A DNA stretch of 64,000 nt from Tetracladium setigerum (lineage: Eukaryota; Ascomycota; Leotiomycetes; Helotiales). Below the pieces are notes generated by a model. The model was not told the DNA's origin, did not search any database, and saw only the letters and a program-made list of their open reading frames with translations. A program made the translations under genes and the position numbers. The DNA is taken from the NCBI GenBank assembly GCA_031472005.1, contig PZJY01000010.1:1116001-1180000 (forward strand), written 5' to 3'. Positions 23,828-35,322 of this stretch are shown in pieces; position 1 is the first letter of the stretch, and the number at the start of each line of letters is the position of its first letter.

Positions 23828-26800
23828 TGCTTGTGTTGTTCCTCGGCCGTTGTGTTGGATGTTTTTGTTTGTTGAATCTGTGTTGTTTGGATCTGCGGAT
23901 CCTCAATTAAGCGTTCTGTTTCTGGGGATCGTAGGGCTGCGCGTAGCTAAATCTATTCCGAAGGGGAAAGTTGTTTGTGTGGAGGATGAGGAGGGTTTGG
24001 TTTCAGGTTGGCCAGGATGAGTCGATCCAGAGTTTTGAATCGCCACAAAGTTTCCAATCAAGAGGACGACTACTAGGCTGCGAATTTGCGAAATAGTCTT
24101 TTTGAAAGACGAAACACCGTAGTAATAGTGGTAACGAGAGACTGTGGTGGGCTTGCGGGGGACAGATCGCGTGTGTGTGTGTGTGATCTGGTGTTATGAT
24201 GGACAGAAAAATTCCAAATCGACGTCAGAAAACGAGTGGAAGCGAGGGCCGGAGGGACAATCGGAATCGTCCTTCTCGATACCTCGGAATGAAATAATTA
24301 ATAGGTGAGGATTGGCGATGAGGTGGGAAATACTATAACAGACGAGGCATTCTTCCAAATGAAGACGGACGACGCGGAGCGAGGGATGGACGACGGCGAC
24401 GACGGGCAGCAGCAACAACAACAAACAAAAACCACGAGACCAGCAAAAGGAAACAAGGGAGCGAGTGTGAGATTGTTGACTTCTTTATCAGAAAGCTCGG
24501 CCCCCCAACATCTGGTGCTGCTCTCGCTTTCTCTCTCTCTCTCTCTCTGCTGGCTTCTCAGCTCACCCACACCCACACACCACGAGATCCTGGTGAGAAA
24601 AGAATGCAGGGGAAATAAGAAGTGTGCAATGATGTGAAATGGAGTGAAAATGGAGTTGATATGCGGCTTCCCCGGGACCATCCTCGAATCAGGGCGAGGC
24701 AAAAGCCGTTGCTAGCACCCACATCGCACCCACCCTCATCGAGGGCGCCCGCTAGAAGGACAAGACCCGTCGATAGCAGAGAAAGTTTTGCTATATCGCG
24801 CGCCCAAGAATCTGACCAAGGAACAACGTCCGGACCGGACTGGACTGCTCAGATGTACGAAGTATTTCTGTCTTGGAGTCGGTTTTTGATATTGATATTG
24901 ATATTATTCTGGTTGTTACCATTACCATCACCACGGTACCTATCACACTCACTTTTTATTAGTATTATTACTACCTATCCTACGCATCCATCAGATTTGC
25001 AACCAAACGCACAACATACGAGACAGCAGCCTTACACTTGCACAAGCTCCTCGGAAAATAAAAGCAACCTGGCTAGTAGTTACTTGGATCATTGGATGAT
25101 TATTGTCCTCCGAGGGCTCCCCCGCGATGCAATGCAACTGCCTTATTCCCTCACGGTTCACAAAGTGGCGCTCCTGCATCGAACGAGCCAAGGCCGCAAT
25201 CTTAAATTAGCCCATCCATCCTCTCCCACACCAGGACAAGAACCTCCAGACTCCTCTCCCGAGGGCCAGAGACTACTGCAGAGTAGTAGTAGCCCATCTT
25301 TAGAGTTGAAACTCTGCTCTCGGTCTATTGAATACTTGCTTCAACTCTATATGTAGCCATCAATCCCCATCTTTGCCACCGTTGGGCCGCTGGGCGGCCA
25401 GATATGCGGGTCACGAAAGAAAAGGCTTACGCTTGGTTCCTTCGCCAGTGCGCAGGAAGTTTCCGGTCACAATTCATGTGTTACCCTAGCCACAACTCTC
25501 TCTCTAGAGAGAGAGAGAACCATGCGGAACAGTAACACAGGCAGGGAAATGGTTGGGACTGCGAGGTACAAGACTACGAAGGATTATTGCGTGAGGACTG
25601 AGGAGGGTTCAAAAGGAGACACCATGTGTCTGTCTGCTCCTCGTTAAGCGAAACCATTTGGCCGCCGCAATTATTCTTGCAAGACGACGAAGACCACGAC
25701 CACGACCACGATGACGATCAACTCTCTGCATTGTACTAAGTGAAATTGCTCTCTATCTAGACTCTACCGACACGTCCCCCGAGCGAAGTCTAGGAGAAGC
25801 GATACTACTGTACGAGAACACTTGCCCGGCATGGGAATAATAGATATGGTGCAACAAGCTCCAAACGAGAGTAACGAGCAAAATTCTAGTGGGAAAGGGG
25901 CCATGGAAGTAGAAGACCGCCTAGAAGGTCGTCCCGCTTTCTCGTAACTTTTTTATGATTTGGTTTTGTCTTTTTTTGGTCTTCTCTCTTTAACTTTTCG
26001 TTCAGTTTCATGTTTATCGCCAGACTCGAAGGAGGACGGAAGGGAGGGGTAACTCTACTTGCTGGTCAAAGGGGATGCCAGGCCGAATTTTACCAATGGG
26101 CCAAGCAAGTGTTTGAATGTTCCGAGGAATTGCATATTTGCGACACAGAAAGAAGACAATTGAAATACAGTATGCTCTAGGCCCCCTCAGCTTGACGGAG
26201 TGCAAGTTCACGCGTCGTCTTTAGCAAATCGTTGTTGATAGACAGCGATATGCAAGGTGCCACTATTCGGCTTGGGTTCGGGGAAATAAAATCCAGTGGA
26301 AAAACCATACTGTACTCATTGGAGGAGATGTCTTCTCCGTCGAATGCGTAACTCAACGAAAGGCAGTTCGGACGAACCTAGATTTTCCCCCAAATAGTAC
26401 GCGCTGTACTTGCCCGCCGATAAGTGTATGCATGCACTTCCTCCTCCTATCATCCGAAGCGCGTTTTGTGGATTTCAACACTACTTCAAAGTATGGCTGC
26501 TGCAAGTCCGAAGGTTGTATTGTACTCACAGCTTGGAAGGAAGCGCCACGGTTCCTATCGATCTTCAAATGGAAGGCAAGAGATATCATGAGCATGTGCA
26601 AGTGCATACCTGCCAGTACAGAGACCTTAAGACGTGTGCATTTAATTATGATGGACAGAAAATTGGCATTATTGTCGAAGGCAGCAGGTTTTCTCTCCTG
26701 GGTCACCAGATCCTATCTTTCTTGATTTCAAGCCTGGCAAATAGCAGATACTAGAAGACATGCATGTGACAAAAATGCACACTTTCTAAGCAGCAGACTA

Positions 26801-27958
26801 CTGCAATGATGCTATCCGCGGGAGATTATTGGGTGGCGGAAAATATTTCTATCTGACTGCTTGTTGCAGACTCCAAGGTTGCAGGTGACATTGACAGCCC
26901 TCGTTCTTTCGGAACTCTTCTTTGTAAAACTGTCAGTAATAGCCTCTCACCGTTGTGAGCCATGATTGAGACCTCCTCCCTCAATACCTCCCCTCGTACT
27001 GGCACCGGAGTCGTCTCTGGTGAGATCGATGGTATGATTGCAAGCTGCTTGCCCCAAATACACCTATCTTATATTCATCCCTACCTATGATATGTGCTTT
27101 GTCTTTGTATCTCTCATGGCCATATCCCTGACCCATGTTTCTGCTGCTGGTCTTGGCAATAATCCCGACGCCAAAAGCACATTAGTATCCCATGATTCCG
27201 GTATATTAATATTGTAAGAAAGCATGATGCTCATACAACATCAGATAGTAATGATAACTTCGAGCAACTCCAACGGGGTAATGATGTCGAACATAACGTG
27301 AGATACATCCTCTCGTATAGTGGCTGCGTGCCCTTATGTACCATGTTGGTGTCATACTGTTCCTGATGTTTACTTCTGTGGTGGACACTTCTTTGGTAAG
27401 CATTGAAATTCTCTACGTTCTTGTTGGGAATTCAAAATCTGCAAGGCGTGGCTTGAATGAGCCATCTTGGCGGCTGAACTCCCAACCTACTTCTACCTAT
27501 TTAGGGAGCCAGACACCAACGACCACGGTATCATCAATCGCAACAGGCTATCTGATGAGCTAAAATACAGATTGAGTGCTGGCAAGATTGGCGGAACGAG
27601 AAACTACATGAGAAGTTATGAAGCCTGGGAATAGCACGATAGTATATACTTGTACTGTGGTGTGGGAGCCATATCTTTTTTGAACTGGGACTTTGACAAC
27701 AGTGCATCCTACACTAGCAATAGAAATCCATAAGAAGACAAAAGTGAATTTTCGGTACCTATATTTGACTTGTCCAATGCCGAAGAACAGGAAGTGAATT
27801 GTATTTGTCTTCTATAAAAGTTCCTCCATCAAGGCTGAGCGACTGCACTTCATCACACAAACCCGACAACAGAAACATCGACCCTCCTTCACGGAACGCG
27901 CCATAACAATAACACACCACATCTGAACGAGATCTTGAGAAAGAAAGAATCCTCCAAA
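23828..27958. other. Gene-poor region (4.1 kb) with simple repeats
   Basis: No supportable gene between the PH-domain protein and the secreted pair. The first part is the PH gene's upstream region. Seen here: a GT repeat (24170-24185), a CT repeat (24522-24548), ATATTG repeats (about 24885-24905), a perfect 20-bp inverted repeat (CT)5(AG)5 at 25496-25515, and CACGAC repeats near 25690. Short frames at 26353-26754 and 27206-27563 lie on both strands and carry no motifs. Confidence 0.45.
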
Positions 27959-29278
27959 ATGAATCTCTTTGTGATGTTCCTGGCAAGCCTCCTAGTTGTC
28001 AGCCAAATTGTCAGTCTTTCCAATCGAGACTCTGCTCCCTTGAGCTATTGAGGCTTTGCTAATATGCAAATAGCTTCTTGTCGCAGCTGATACAGCCGAC
28101 GGCCTCACCTCCATCCAACTTGGCAATAGCAACTTGGAAAACATCCAGTCAAACGGCACTGCTCCATCCCGCGTCCACGATGGGGAATTTCGTATGTGAC
28201 AAACTCCTATCTCGACACTCTCGGGTTCACACACACGTTTCAATTAAGGAGGAAGGAGCTGATATCTATCGATGTAGTTCCATATCCATTAGTTCCAATA
28301 ACTTGGGTTGGCGAGGTTGACGGTCAAGCATACGAGCTCAAAGGCACTGCGAAAGCGAGTTCACACCAGCAAGGGAAATTTATGCATGGTTGACAAATTG
28401 CATTGCTGACTCCAAACGCAGGATGTTCTCGCCCAATTGGAAAAGAAGCATCCGGAAGTCAACTTCGTAGCTCGTGCTGCTAGCAATGTTTCGCCAGCAG
28501 GCCATGTGCTTTACAAGGTCAGTAATCAATCCACTGCAACACACAAATCCCCAAATTCAGGTATTCGAGTCAATGCTGATTAATATCTTCGTGTCTCCCT
28601 GCGCCCACAGCGCAGCAAGCAATTCCCACCCCTCTGCATTCCCGTCCAAGGCCAAACTTGGCTTCGTACCTGGCCCGATATGGCATACCCGTGTGTCGAT
28701 AGTCTACGCAAGATCGGAGGAACGGCCAGAATCTCAGCTCGCTCCTGTGGTCGGATTTGCTGCAACCAGGAGGCTAGAAGTTTTTGGTGCAATGATGTGA
28801 GTCTTTCTCCCTCGGTACACGTTTGTTGCGAGGTATTTATCCTTGGTGGAGTCATGGCTGGCTGATTAAAGTTTTGGTGGTAGAAGGATCATGGTATTGT
28901 TGTTGTTACGGAGTATCTTGGGACGTATATTGGCGATGTCTGTGATCGCTGTATGGTTCGGTATTGGTTCTTTCCGCGAGGTGCTTGTGGTGGGCAACGT
29001 AAGTGATTTGAGGATCTTCGGGTTGAGATGATACTAATTTGTGCCTTTCTAGTGTTCGATAGGTATGTTATTGCGGAAATTTGGATATCGAGAGCTTGTA
29101 AAGAGCAAGATGCTTCCAATCAGTCTCGCTCGTCGCTCTACCTCCAAATTTTCTCTCAATTTCCTCCATTCGTTTTCGAGAACAGAGCGCTAACATCAAT
29201 TTGATAACTTGCAGCGATGGTTTTAATATTATCCTTCGACACACATATCTTGAGCCCTCAGATCCAGAGGTCTGTTGA
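27959..29278 (+). CDS. Cysteine-rich secreted protein, tandem copy 1 (effector-like)
   Basis: Eight short exons reconstructed by comparison with the copy at 29.9 kb: 27959-28009, 28074-28191, 28278-28354, 28422-28517, 28611-28796, 28884-28998, 29053-29062 and 29215-29278; about 238 aa. The signal peptide is residues 1-22 (MNLFVMFLASLLVVSQI plus LLVAA). The mature protein has the shared blocks LPYPLVPITWVGEVDGQAY, PPLCIPVQGQTW, SARSCGRICC, FWCND and ACGGQLFD, then NIILR near the end. There are ten cysteines, consistent with disulfide bonds outside the cell. The intron after residue Lys82 uses a GC donor (GCGAGT at 28355), the last-but-one exon is 10 nt, and phases close throughout. Function unknown; small secreted cysteine-rich proteins of plant-associated fungi are often effector candidates, but that is inference. 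Confidence 0.7.
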
Positions 29279-29881
29279 TCGCCTTGGCCCGCTTTGGCTG
29301 GCTTCTCTTTGAAGGTTCCTTGGGTCCCTCGTAAACAGAGAGTATTTAAGCAACACTGGGAGGAAAATTGGAAGACACAAAGGGAGTGAAGTTGATGAAG
29401 TACTCACACTTTGAGTTTACGGGTTCAAACAATTAACAACTAAAAAGTTTGAGAGCAGTATTCTTGAATAATGTAATCAAATGCAGCCTCCGTGATCAAT
29501 AATAACCAAAAGATAAGCTAGAAGATTCAGAACAATGCACGTCCAGGGCAACCTTTCCTTAGGACCCTAATTGAAATCTCAACAGATCCTTGTTATTGGA
29601 CACATTTGAGCTTCGACTGAACAAGGAGAAGAATAGATAGCCTTGCACCTGTCAAGTTCCAACTCCTCAGGTTCAAACTCAAGCGTGAAGGTGAAAGATG
29701 GAGCGCCTGTCGCCGACTAGCGTCTTTCGACGAACATAAAATGCGTCTCTCGGGAGGCGTCCAGCAACTGACAACAACAACAAAGACCCTGAACGTTCAA
29801 CAACACAACACGATAAAACAAATACCTTCCAACAACCGCAACCGTCTATAATCATTCGTGGCAAGACTGAAACTCAACAAG
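29279..29881. other. Spacer between the two secreted paralogs
   Basis: About 600 bp containing the 3' end of copy 1 and the promoter of copy 2. It is AT-rich with no further gene; the minus frame at 29679-29864 is unsupported. Confidence 0.45.
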
Positions 29882-30965
29882 ATGAAGATCCTTACCTTCA
29901 CCTTGGGCCTTGCCTTGTTTGCAGGCTTCCAACTTGTGAGTTGATGCCAAACCCCTCCGATCTGCCGGATGACATAACATCCACAGCTTCACCTAACTTG
30001 TTTAACAGATGACTGTGCTCGGCGCTGCCGTTGAACAATCTGCTGGCGGTGCCTTAGAGGCCGTTCCCATTCTTCCCTACAAGTTGATGACCGCCACTTG
30101 GGCTGGTGAGATTGATGGCGAGGCTTTCAAACTTACTGGTACCGTTGACGTAAGTGATCCATCGCACACAACTCCCTATCCTTTTGGGCCAATTTCTAAA
30201 TGCAAGCAGACCGTCCACACTGAGCTCACGGCCAAGCATCCAAACTTCGATTTCAAGGCTCACGCTTCCGCCGCTTCCAACGATGCTCTCAACGGTACCA
30301 CTGACCATTCCGCTGCCGTTTTGATGAAGGTTTGATACCCCACTGGATCTCCATTTGCGAATATGATGCTAACCAAATGACTTTTAGCGCAGCCGCAAGT
30401 GGCCGTAAGTACCAAGCTCACCTTCTCTGGCTCTTCGGGGGCTACAATTGCTTCCGATCTTTGAGAAACCAATGCTAACGTGGTCTTAGTCCTCTTTGCG
30501 TCCCAGTCAGAGGCTGGAACTGGGAGCCCGCCCTCGTCGACCGCTTCTACGACTGTGCTGCTAAGATCCGTCAGTCTAATACTGTCATCATCATCCAAGC
30601 ACGCACTTGCTCTCTCATCTGTTGCAGACGAGAGGGTCGTATTATCCTCTGCAATGATGTTTGTCCTACCTGCCACACCCGCCAAACTCTTGCTGATTGC
30701 TATGATAGCAAAACCACGATGTCCGTCTAAATGACCGATACCTCGCGGACTCGATTTCGATGACCTGCACGAAGTGCTCTGAGGGCTGGAATGGTCTTGA
30801 GGATCATACCTGTGGTGGACAGCGTAAGTCAATCAGTCCAATTACACCTGCAAAGATGGTAGCTAACTATCACTCCGGGTAGTATTCGATACGGATGGCA
30901 CGAACGTTATTCTTGTTCGGGGCTCCGGTGGTTGCGATCCTTGCCAGCCATATGGTTACTGCTAG
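29882..30965 (+). CDS. Cysteine-rich secreted protein, tandem copy 2 (effector-like)
   Basis: Seven exons: 29882-29935, 30009-30149, 30210-30329, 30388-30404, 30490-30658, 30709-30823 and 30883-30965; 232 aa. Donors are GTGAGT, GTAAGT, GTTTGA, GTAAGT, GTTTGT and GTAAGT; all acceptors end AG and phases close. Residues 1-24 form a signal peptide (MKILTFTLGLALFAGFQL, then a short hydrophobic run). Blocks shared with copy 1 are LPYKLMTATWAGEIDGEAF (Trp49), PPLCVPVRGWNW, QARTCSLICC, LCND, CTKC, TCGGQLFD and NVILVRG. Twelve cysteines. Exon 6 is 115 nt in both copies and begins right after CND in both. The 17-nt exon 4 is fused to the next exon in copy 1, so intron content differs. Apparently intact and likely secreted; role unknown. 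Confidence 0.76.
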
Positions 30966-31577
30966 ATGGATATGACATTGCATGGACGGAGAAATACTGG
31001 TGGAGGGCTGGCTGGTAGACTGAGCACATCATCAATTTACTGGTGAGGATTGTCTCTGAGATTTACACGTAGTCTCTTTCATCTCAATGAATACTTTGTT
31101 GCGTGATGATTCTGTTCCCAAAATAATGGATGAAAGAGATGGGATGTCGTTGTCGTGAAGTGAATGAAGTTCTCGCTTACCGTTGGGGGGCGAATCACAG
31201 GGGGGCGGCCACAGAAGGAAGATCGGAGCGATCAGCCTTGCATCATCACACGCTTTCTACGGAGTACCCCAACCCCAAACTCTCCAGACAATCTTCGGGA
31301 TATTTATGAGAAGAACTCTCGCTGTCTCTTCTGCCCTCACTCCTAGGTAAATAGAGACCTATCTCGCAAGTATCTTTCAACAACTCTTCTTTTGTCTTCA
31401 TTTTCCACTTTTCGTCCCTACCAAAAATATTGACACAGCTTTGTGGAGCTGGGCTGGCCTCATCCCAAGGCTGTTCTTCTCAGTCATCCGCCCAGTCATC
31501 ACCCACGTCAAACAGCTTCATTTTCCATTCCAAGTCAGCCGACCGGGCCCGCGATCCCTATAAATTCCTTTCCCGAA
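30966..31577. other. Intergenic region upstream of the coiled-coil protein gene
   Basis: About 0.6 kb between the secreted pair and the next plus-strand gene. It contains a TACGGAGTA word (31258-31266) and the leader of the next gene. An in-frame upstream codon at 31443 would extend that gene N-terminally, but the sequence there is low-complexity His/Pro/Ser. No gene is seen. Confidence 0.45.
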
Positions 31578-32791
31578 ATGCCTGACCTCAACTCTCTCCC
31601 TCCTTCACGATCAATTTCAGGAGGTTCAATGTCTCGAATCAATACCAACAGCGGCGGGGAGACTACGGTTCTGCGAGGCCAGAGTCCATCGCCATCTCCA
31701 AGATCCGCCTCGACTTCTCTGCAAGCCGCAGCTGCCGTCAATGCAGGTCTACAGCATGAGGAGTCTCGTCGTACGCACGCCCACCTTCCTCGACCTATTG
31801 TTTGTCTTTGCTGACTGAGACAGGTTCATCCACAAGCTCTGTCACTCGCCGACAACCCTCGAGCACAAGCCGCAGACGTTCTACGGTTCTCATGAATTTG
31901 CAACTGAACGATCCATCAGTGCCGTCGCCAGGAGAGATGATTAGCGAGGGGCATATTTCTACACATCGGACCACCAGTCCACAATCCGGATCTCCTATCA
32001 TCAGTCAACGGGAGCCTCATCACCTACGAAACCCAAGTTTGGGAGAGTTACACCAAGAGTTGGAACAGGAACAAGAAGCACAAGTTGTAAGTTGGCGCTC
32101 TAAGGACATCAAAGAAGCTTGTTATACAGAGTTCCGCAGCTGACAAACGAATAGAACCGTTTGCTGCAAATGATCCGCACCCAGCAAGAACAGCTTCTGC
32201 AACTACAGTCTGCCAGTGGTCAAAGCCATACGTCTCCTCCAGTAATTGACGAGTCAACACCTACTTCCGAGCGATCGATGTCTTTCTCACACCACCTCAT
32301 TCACCAACCACCCTCTGCGACTTCGACCCCTCGTTCTCCTACCACATCTCTCCATCCCCGAAGCTCCTTCGATCTAGCTCGCAGCGAACTCAATCATCGA
32401 AGATCGAGAACACCAAGTCGCACTGCCTCGCCTAGATTGAGATCAACATCTATTAGCGCTGAAGGTGTGGAACACTGGAATTTAGCGGGTCGGGATGAAA
32501 GTGCTTTCTACCAAGCCGAGACCCAAATGATGGTTAGAGAGAACCAGATGCTACGTCAGAGAATCAGAGAGCTGGGTTCGTAGAGCTTCCATACTCGTTG
32601 AGAGAGAGGTCACTAATCCATTGTAATTTCTAGAACGCCAAGTAACCGAATTTCATGCAAACTCCGCAATAACCCACGAGCCCGCTACCCCCTCCCACCT
32701 GCTAAGCTCAACATCTGTATCAGAAGAACCTGCAGCTGAAGATCCAGCACCTAGGCCCTCGGCAGCGACCACGGAAGTCAAGGACGAGTAA
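31578..32791 (+). CDS. Ser/Pro-rich protein with coiled coils, unknown function
   Basis: Four exons: 31578-31770 (donor GTACGC), 31824-32086 (GTAAGT), 32155-32575 (GTTCGT) and 32634-32791; 344 aa. The start at 31578 (MPDLNSLPPSRSISGGSMSR) is preferred to the upstream frame, which is not conserved in character. The protein is rich in Ser, Pro, Thr and Arg, with SP/TP sites and RRxS-type sites. Two short coiled-coil segments bracket it: one around LGELHQELEQEQEAQ continuing into NRLLQMIRTQQEQLLQLQ, and one near the end (MMVRENQMLRQRIRELERQV). This architecture is common in fungal proteins of the cytoskeleton or nucleus, but I do not recognise the family. The splice phases all fit. Confidence 0.74.
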
Positions 32792-33969
32792 TGGCGCATG
32801 AAAGCAATTAAGTATGATACTTCTTAAACAAAATTTCAAAACTTTGGCGATATCTTTCAAACAATGGAAAAAGCATTGGCGTTGATGGATACTCGTTTTA
32901 CTCTTAAACGGAGCGGCAGGAACGAGATTGCTGTTATGGATTGATATAACGGCGTATAATGGTGTGTTATTGGCTGGGCTGGGGTGGGGTGATGGTCAAC
33001 TTATTCGTTTGCTATGGGAAGAAATAATAGTTCAAGTTCCCCCTTTCTTGGGAACTGTCAATAAAAGCGAAAGTCTCGCAAACATTGATTGCAGCTGCTT
33101 TGACCTTGATTATGATAGCTTGAGTGCATGCTTCTTTCTCTTCGATGTTTGGGGTATTTTGGAAGCCAGAATGAAATTACCTGCCTTTCCATCGATGGCA
33201 CTCGGGGATTTTTACCAAGTTGCGCCAAGACATTTTGAAAAGTTGCGATTCGAGCGTTTCAGCGAACTTTTCTAAAAGAGAAACGAATTAATTTTTTTGC
33301 GCGACGTGCAACATACGTAGTCGAACTAGTCCCTTTGCCCGCATCACGTAGAATACCCAACATTTGTTGCGTGAAAAACATATACATGGAGGCGTGGGAT
33401 TCGAACTTGAGCGACGTCCTTGAGACGTGTAAAACTGTGTCTGTTCAACTGCAGTGTTGTTGACGTATTGAAAGGATCACCAATATGTCACACAAAGTTT
33501 GTTCAGGGTAGCAATCTTTTTATTAAGATATATAAGTTTTATTCTTATTAGCCTATTATAATATGTATAGGCTATAAGTAGGCCTTACAAACATCAATGC
33601 TTTTTTCCACGAGTAACTCCATGCATATGCAAATGTCATCGGTGTGGTCTTCATACCCTCGACTAAAAAATGTAATGGCAACCCCTCCTCAACCTCAAAC
33701 TCTTTTAGGCAACCCAGTACCGCCCATGGTCTTTATGACTGAAAAACGTAACTTCACCCAATAACTACCCACTCTCGTTCTCTGCTCTTCTCACCCACTT
33801 CGTTCACCCGCCTCTCCTTGCTACAACCCAATATTATCACCCCAAGTTCTCAACTTCTGTTATGTCTTCATGCAACTCTCTGCCGGGATAATGATCAATC
33901 CCAATAGTAAGTAGCCTTGCTGTGGCCACCTTTAAACGAACCCCTCCTGATATGGGATTATGAAAGCAA
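32792..33969. other. Intergenic region with AT-rich stretch and a tRNA-like fragment
   Basis: About 1.2 kb. A 115-codon plus frame (32928-33275) directly after the coiled-coil gene has no motifs and probably lies in 3' UTR. Around 33386-33455 the minus strand shows a tRNA-like 3' end (TTCGAATCC followed by CACGCCTCCA) but no matching 5' acceptor strand or D arm, so no tRNA is called. The rest is AT-rich. Confidence 0.4.
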
Positions 33970-35322
33970 TTACTTTCTTTGAAGGATCTCGATCATCCTC
34001 AGAAAGGATTTCTTGTCGTTGTTTAACCTCTCGAGTTCCACTCTAATCTCGCCAGCTTGCGCTTGAACCTGTTGTTTTTTGGCTTGGGTCTGTTGTGCCT
34101 GTAATTCAATAGAATGCTTTTGTGAAAGGAGATCGCTTCGTTGATCTTTTAAGATTTCGATCTGGCGATCGAAGTCTGAAATACTCGACTCGATCCCTTG
34201 TACGCTCAACTCGGCTTCCTTGAGGTCGAACTCGAATTTTTGTGAGTTTGCTGTATACCCTGTATCTCTAAGTATGCATTCCGATACTTTGTTTTCTGTG
34301 TCATGGAGTCTTGTATTAATATTCCTGAGCACCATTTCGTCTTCTGTTTCCAATATAAATGGCTGAAATTTTTGCTCATCTTTGGTGGTAGAGGGAGCAT
34401 CCTCTTGCTCTTGCTTTTGCTCTGGCTCTTCTTGATCGTGTAATCGCGCTCTCTTGGATGGCCGGTCAATATTACAGCCGTCGTCTTCCATTGGGTGGGC
34501 CAAATCCTGAGTAGATGTCTACTCGATTAAAGTTAGTAGTATATTCTTAAGTACGGAAAGGAAAGAAATTCTTGCCTTGCCAGAGGAAATTGATTTGGTT
34601 TTCTCATTTGGAGCCTGGACTGGCCCCCATCCAAGACTTGTTTTAAATTTGTAGTAATGCCTTTTACATGCCACGGGAGTTCTTTCAATTTTGGTGATGC
34701 TTTTGAGGATATCAGCAATTTCTATCCAACTATTGTAATCGGTCGTGATTTCTCGACTTTCCAATATCCTGGCCAACGCAGCGTTCTCTTCCTTACTCCA
34801 GTGTGTGCCAGATTTAGCTTTGTCGCAAACTGAAGTGGCAATAGCAGGCTTTTTCTTGTCCCAAGGCACCGATGCGTCGACAATAGTCTGATTTTTAGGC
34901 TTGCTGGGAGTGGCAGCTACCGGTCTGCTACCAGTGCCCTTACTCATGTTGCTGGGTACCCAAGGCTCCGCAAAATCGAACTTGCCGCGAAAGTCTGGAT
35001 GGTGACGCACAATAATATCTAAATATCAGAACTTATTAGTCAACTGCCGCACGTGAAACTCTCAAGAAGCGGATACGCACACTGCATGAACATTAGTAAC
35101 AATTCTACTAGAGGGCAAAGAGTATAAGTATGTATAACAACTTACATAATCGCGGCACTCTTTCCAAGATCTGTTGAGGCCTAAGATCTTCAACTCCTCG
35201 GACACTCGTTCCCAGATCTTCGATTCAAAATCAGGCTTATTCTTCTCATTCCACCAGATCTCGAGCATGACCTTGCGATATTGGACATCGTCAGGAACTG
35301 TCCAGCTGTTGATGCAGGACAT
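33970..35322 (-). CDS. Myb/SANT-like (trihelix-type) protein with C-terminal coiled coil, copy A
   Basis: Exons 35322-35146 (donor GTAAGT), 35018-34576 and 34506-33970. The first Myb-like unit spans exon 1 (Trp-containing helices with KVMLEIWWNEKN, then IWERVSEELKILGLNRSWKEC). The second unit reads THWSKEENAALARILESREI, then SWIEIADILKSI and VACKRHYYKFKTSLGWG. The C-terminal third is acidic, then forms a long coiled coil (ESSISDFDRQIEILKDQRSD onward). Intron 2 uses a GC donor (GCAAGA at 34575). Exon 1 and exon 2 do not join in phase directly; by comparison with the paralog at 36.4-38.2 kb a micro-exon near 35085 is expected, but here it is degenerate. Likely a nuclear DNA-binding protein; the target is unknown. 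Confidence 0.68.

Noticed and set aside
26941..27040. Possible third, decayed copy of the secreted family (SGEIDG-like translation)
   Set aside because: Only six residues match and no other block of the family is found around it.
30260..30832. 190-codon minus-strand frame
   Set aside because: It is antisense to exons of secreted copy 2, whose exon structure is supported by the paralog.
32928..33275. 115-codon plus-strand frame after the coiled-coil gene
   Set aside because: No motifs, and it directly follows a stop codon in what is probably 3' UTR.
33386..33455. tRNA-like 3' end on the minus strand (TTCGAATCC then CACGCCTCCA, with a variable-arm-like GTCTCAAGGAC)
   Set aside because: No matching 5' acceptor strand, no D arm, and the T stem does not pair; at most a decayed tRNA fragment.
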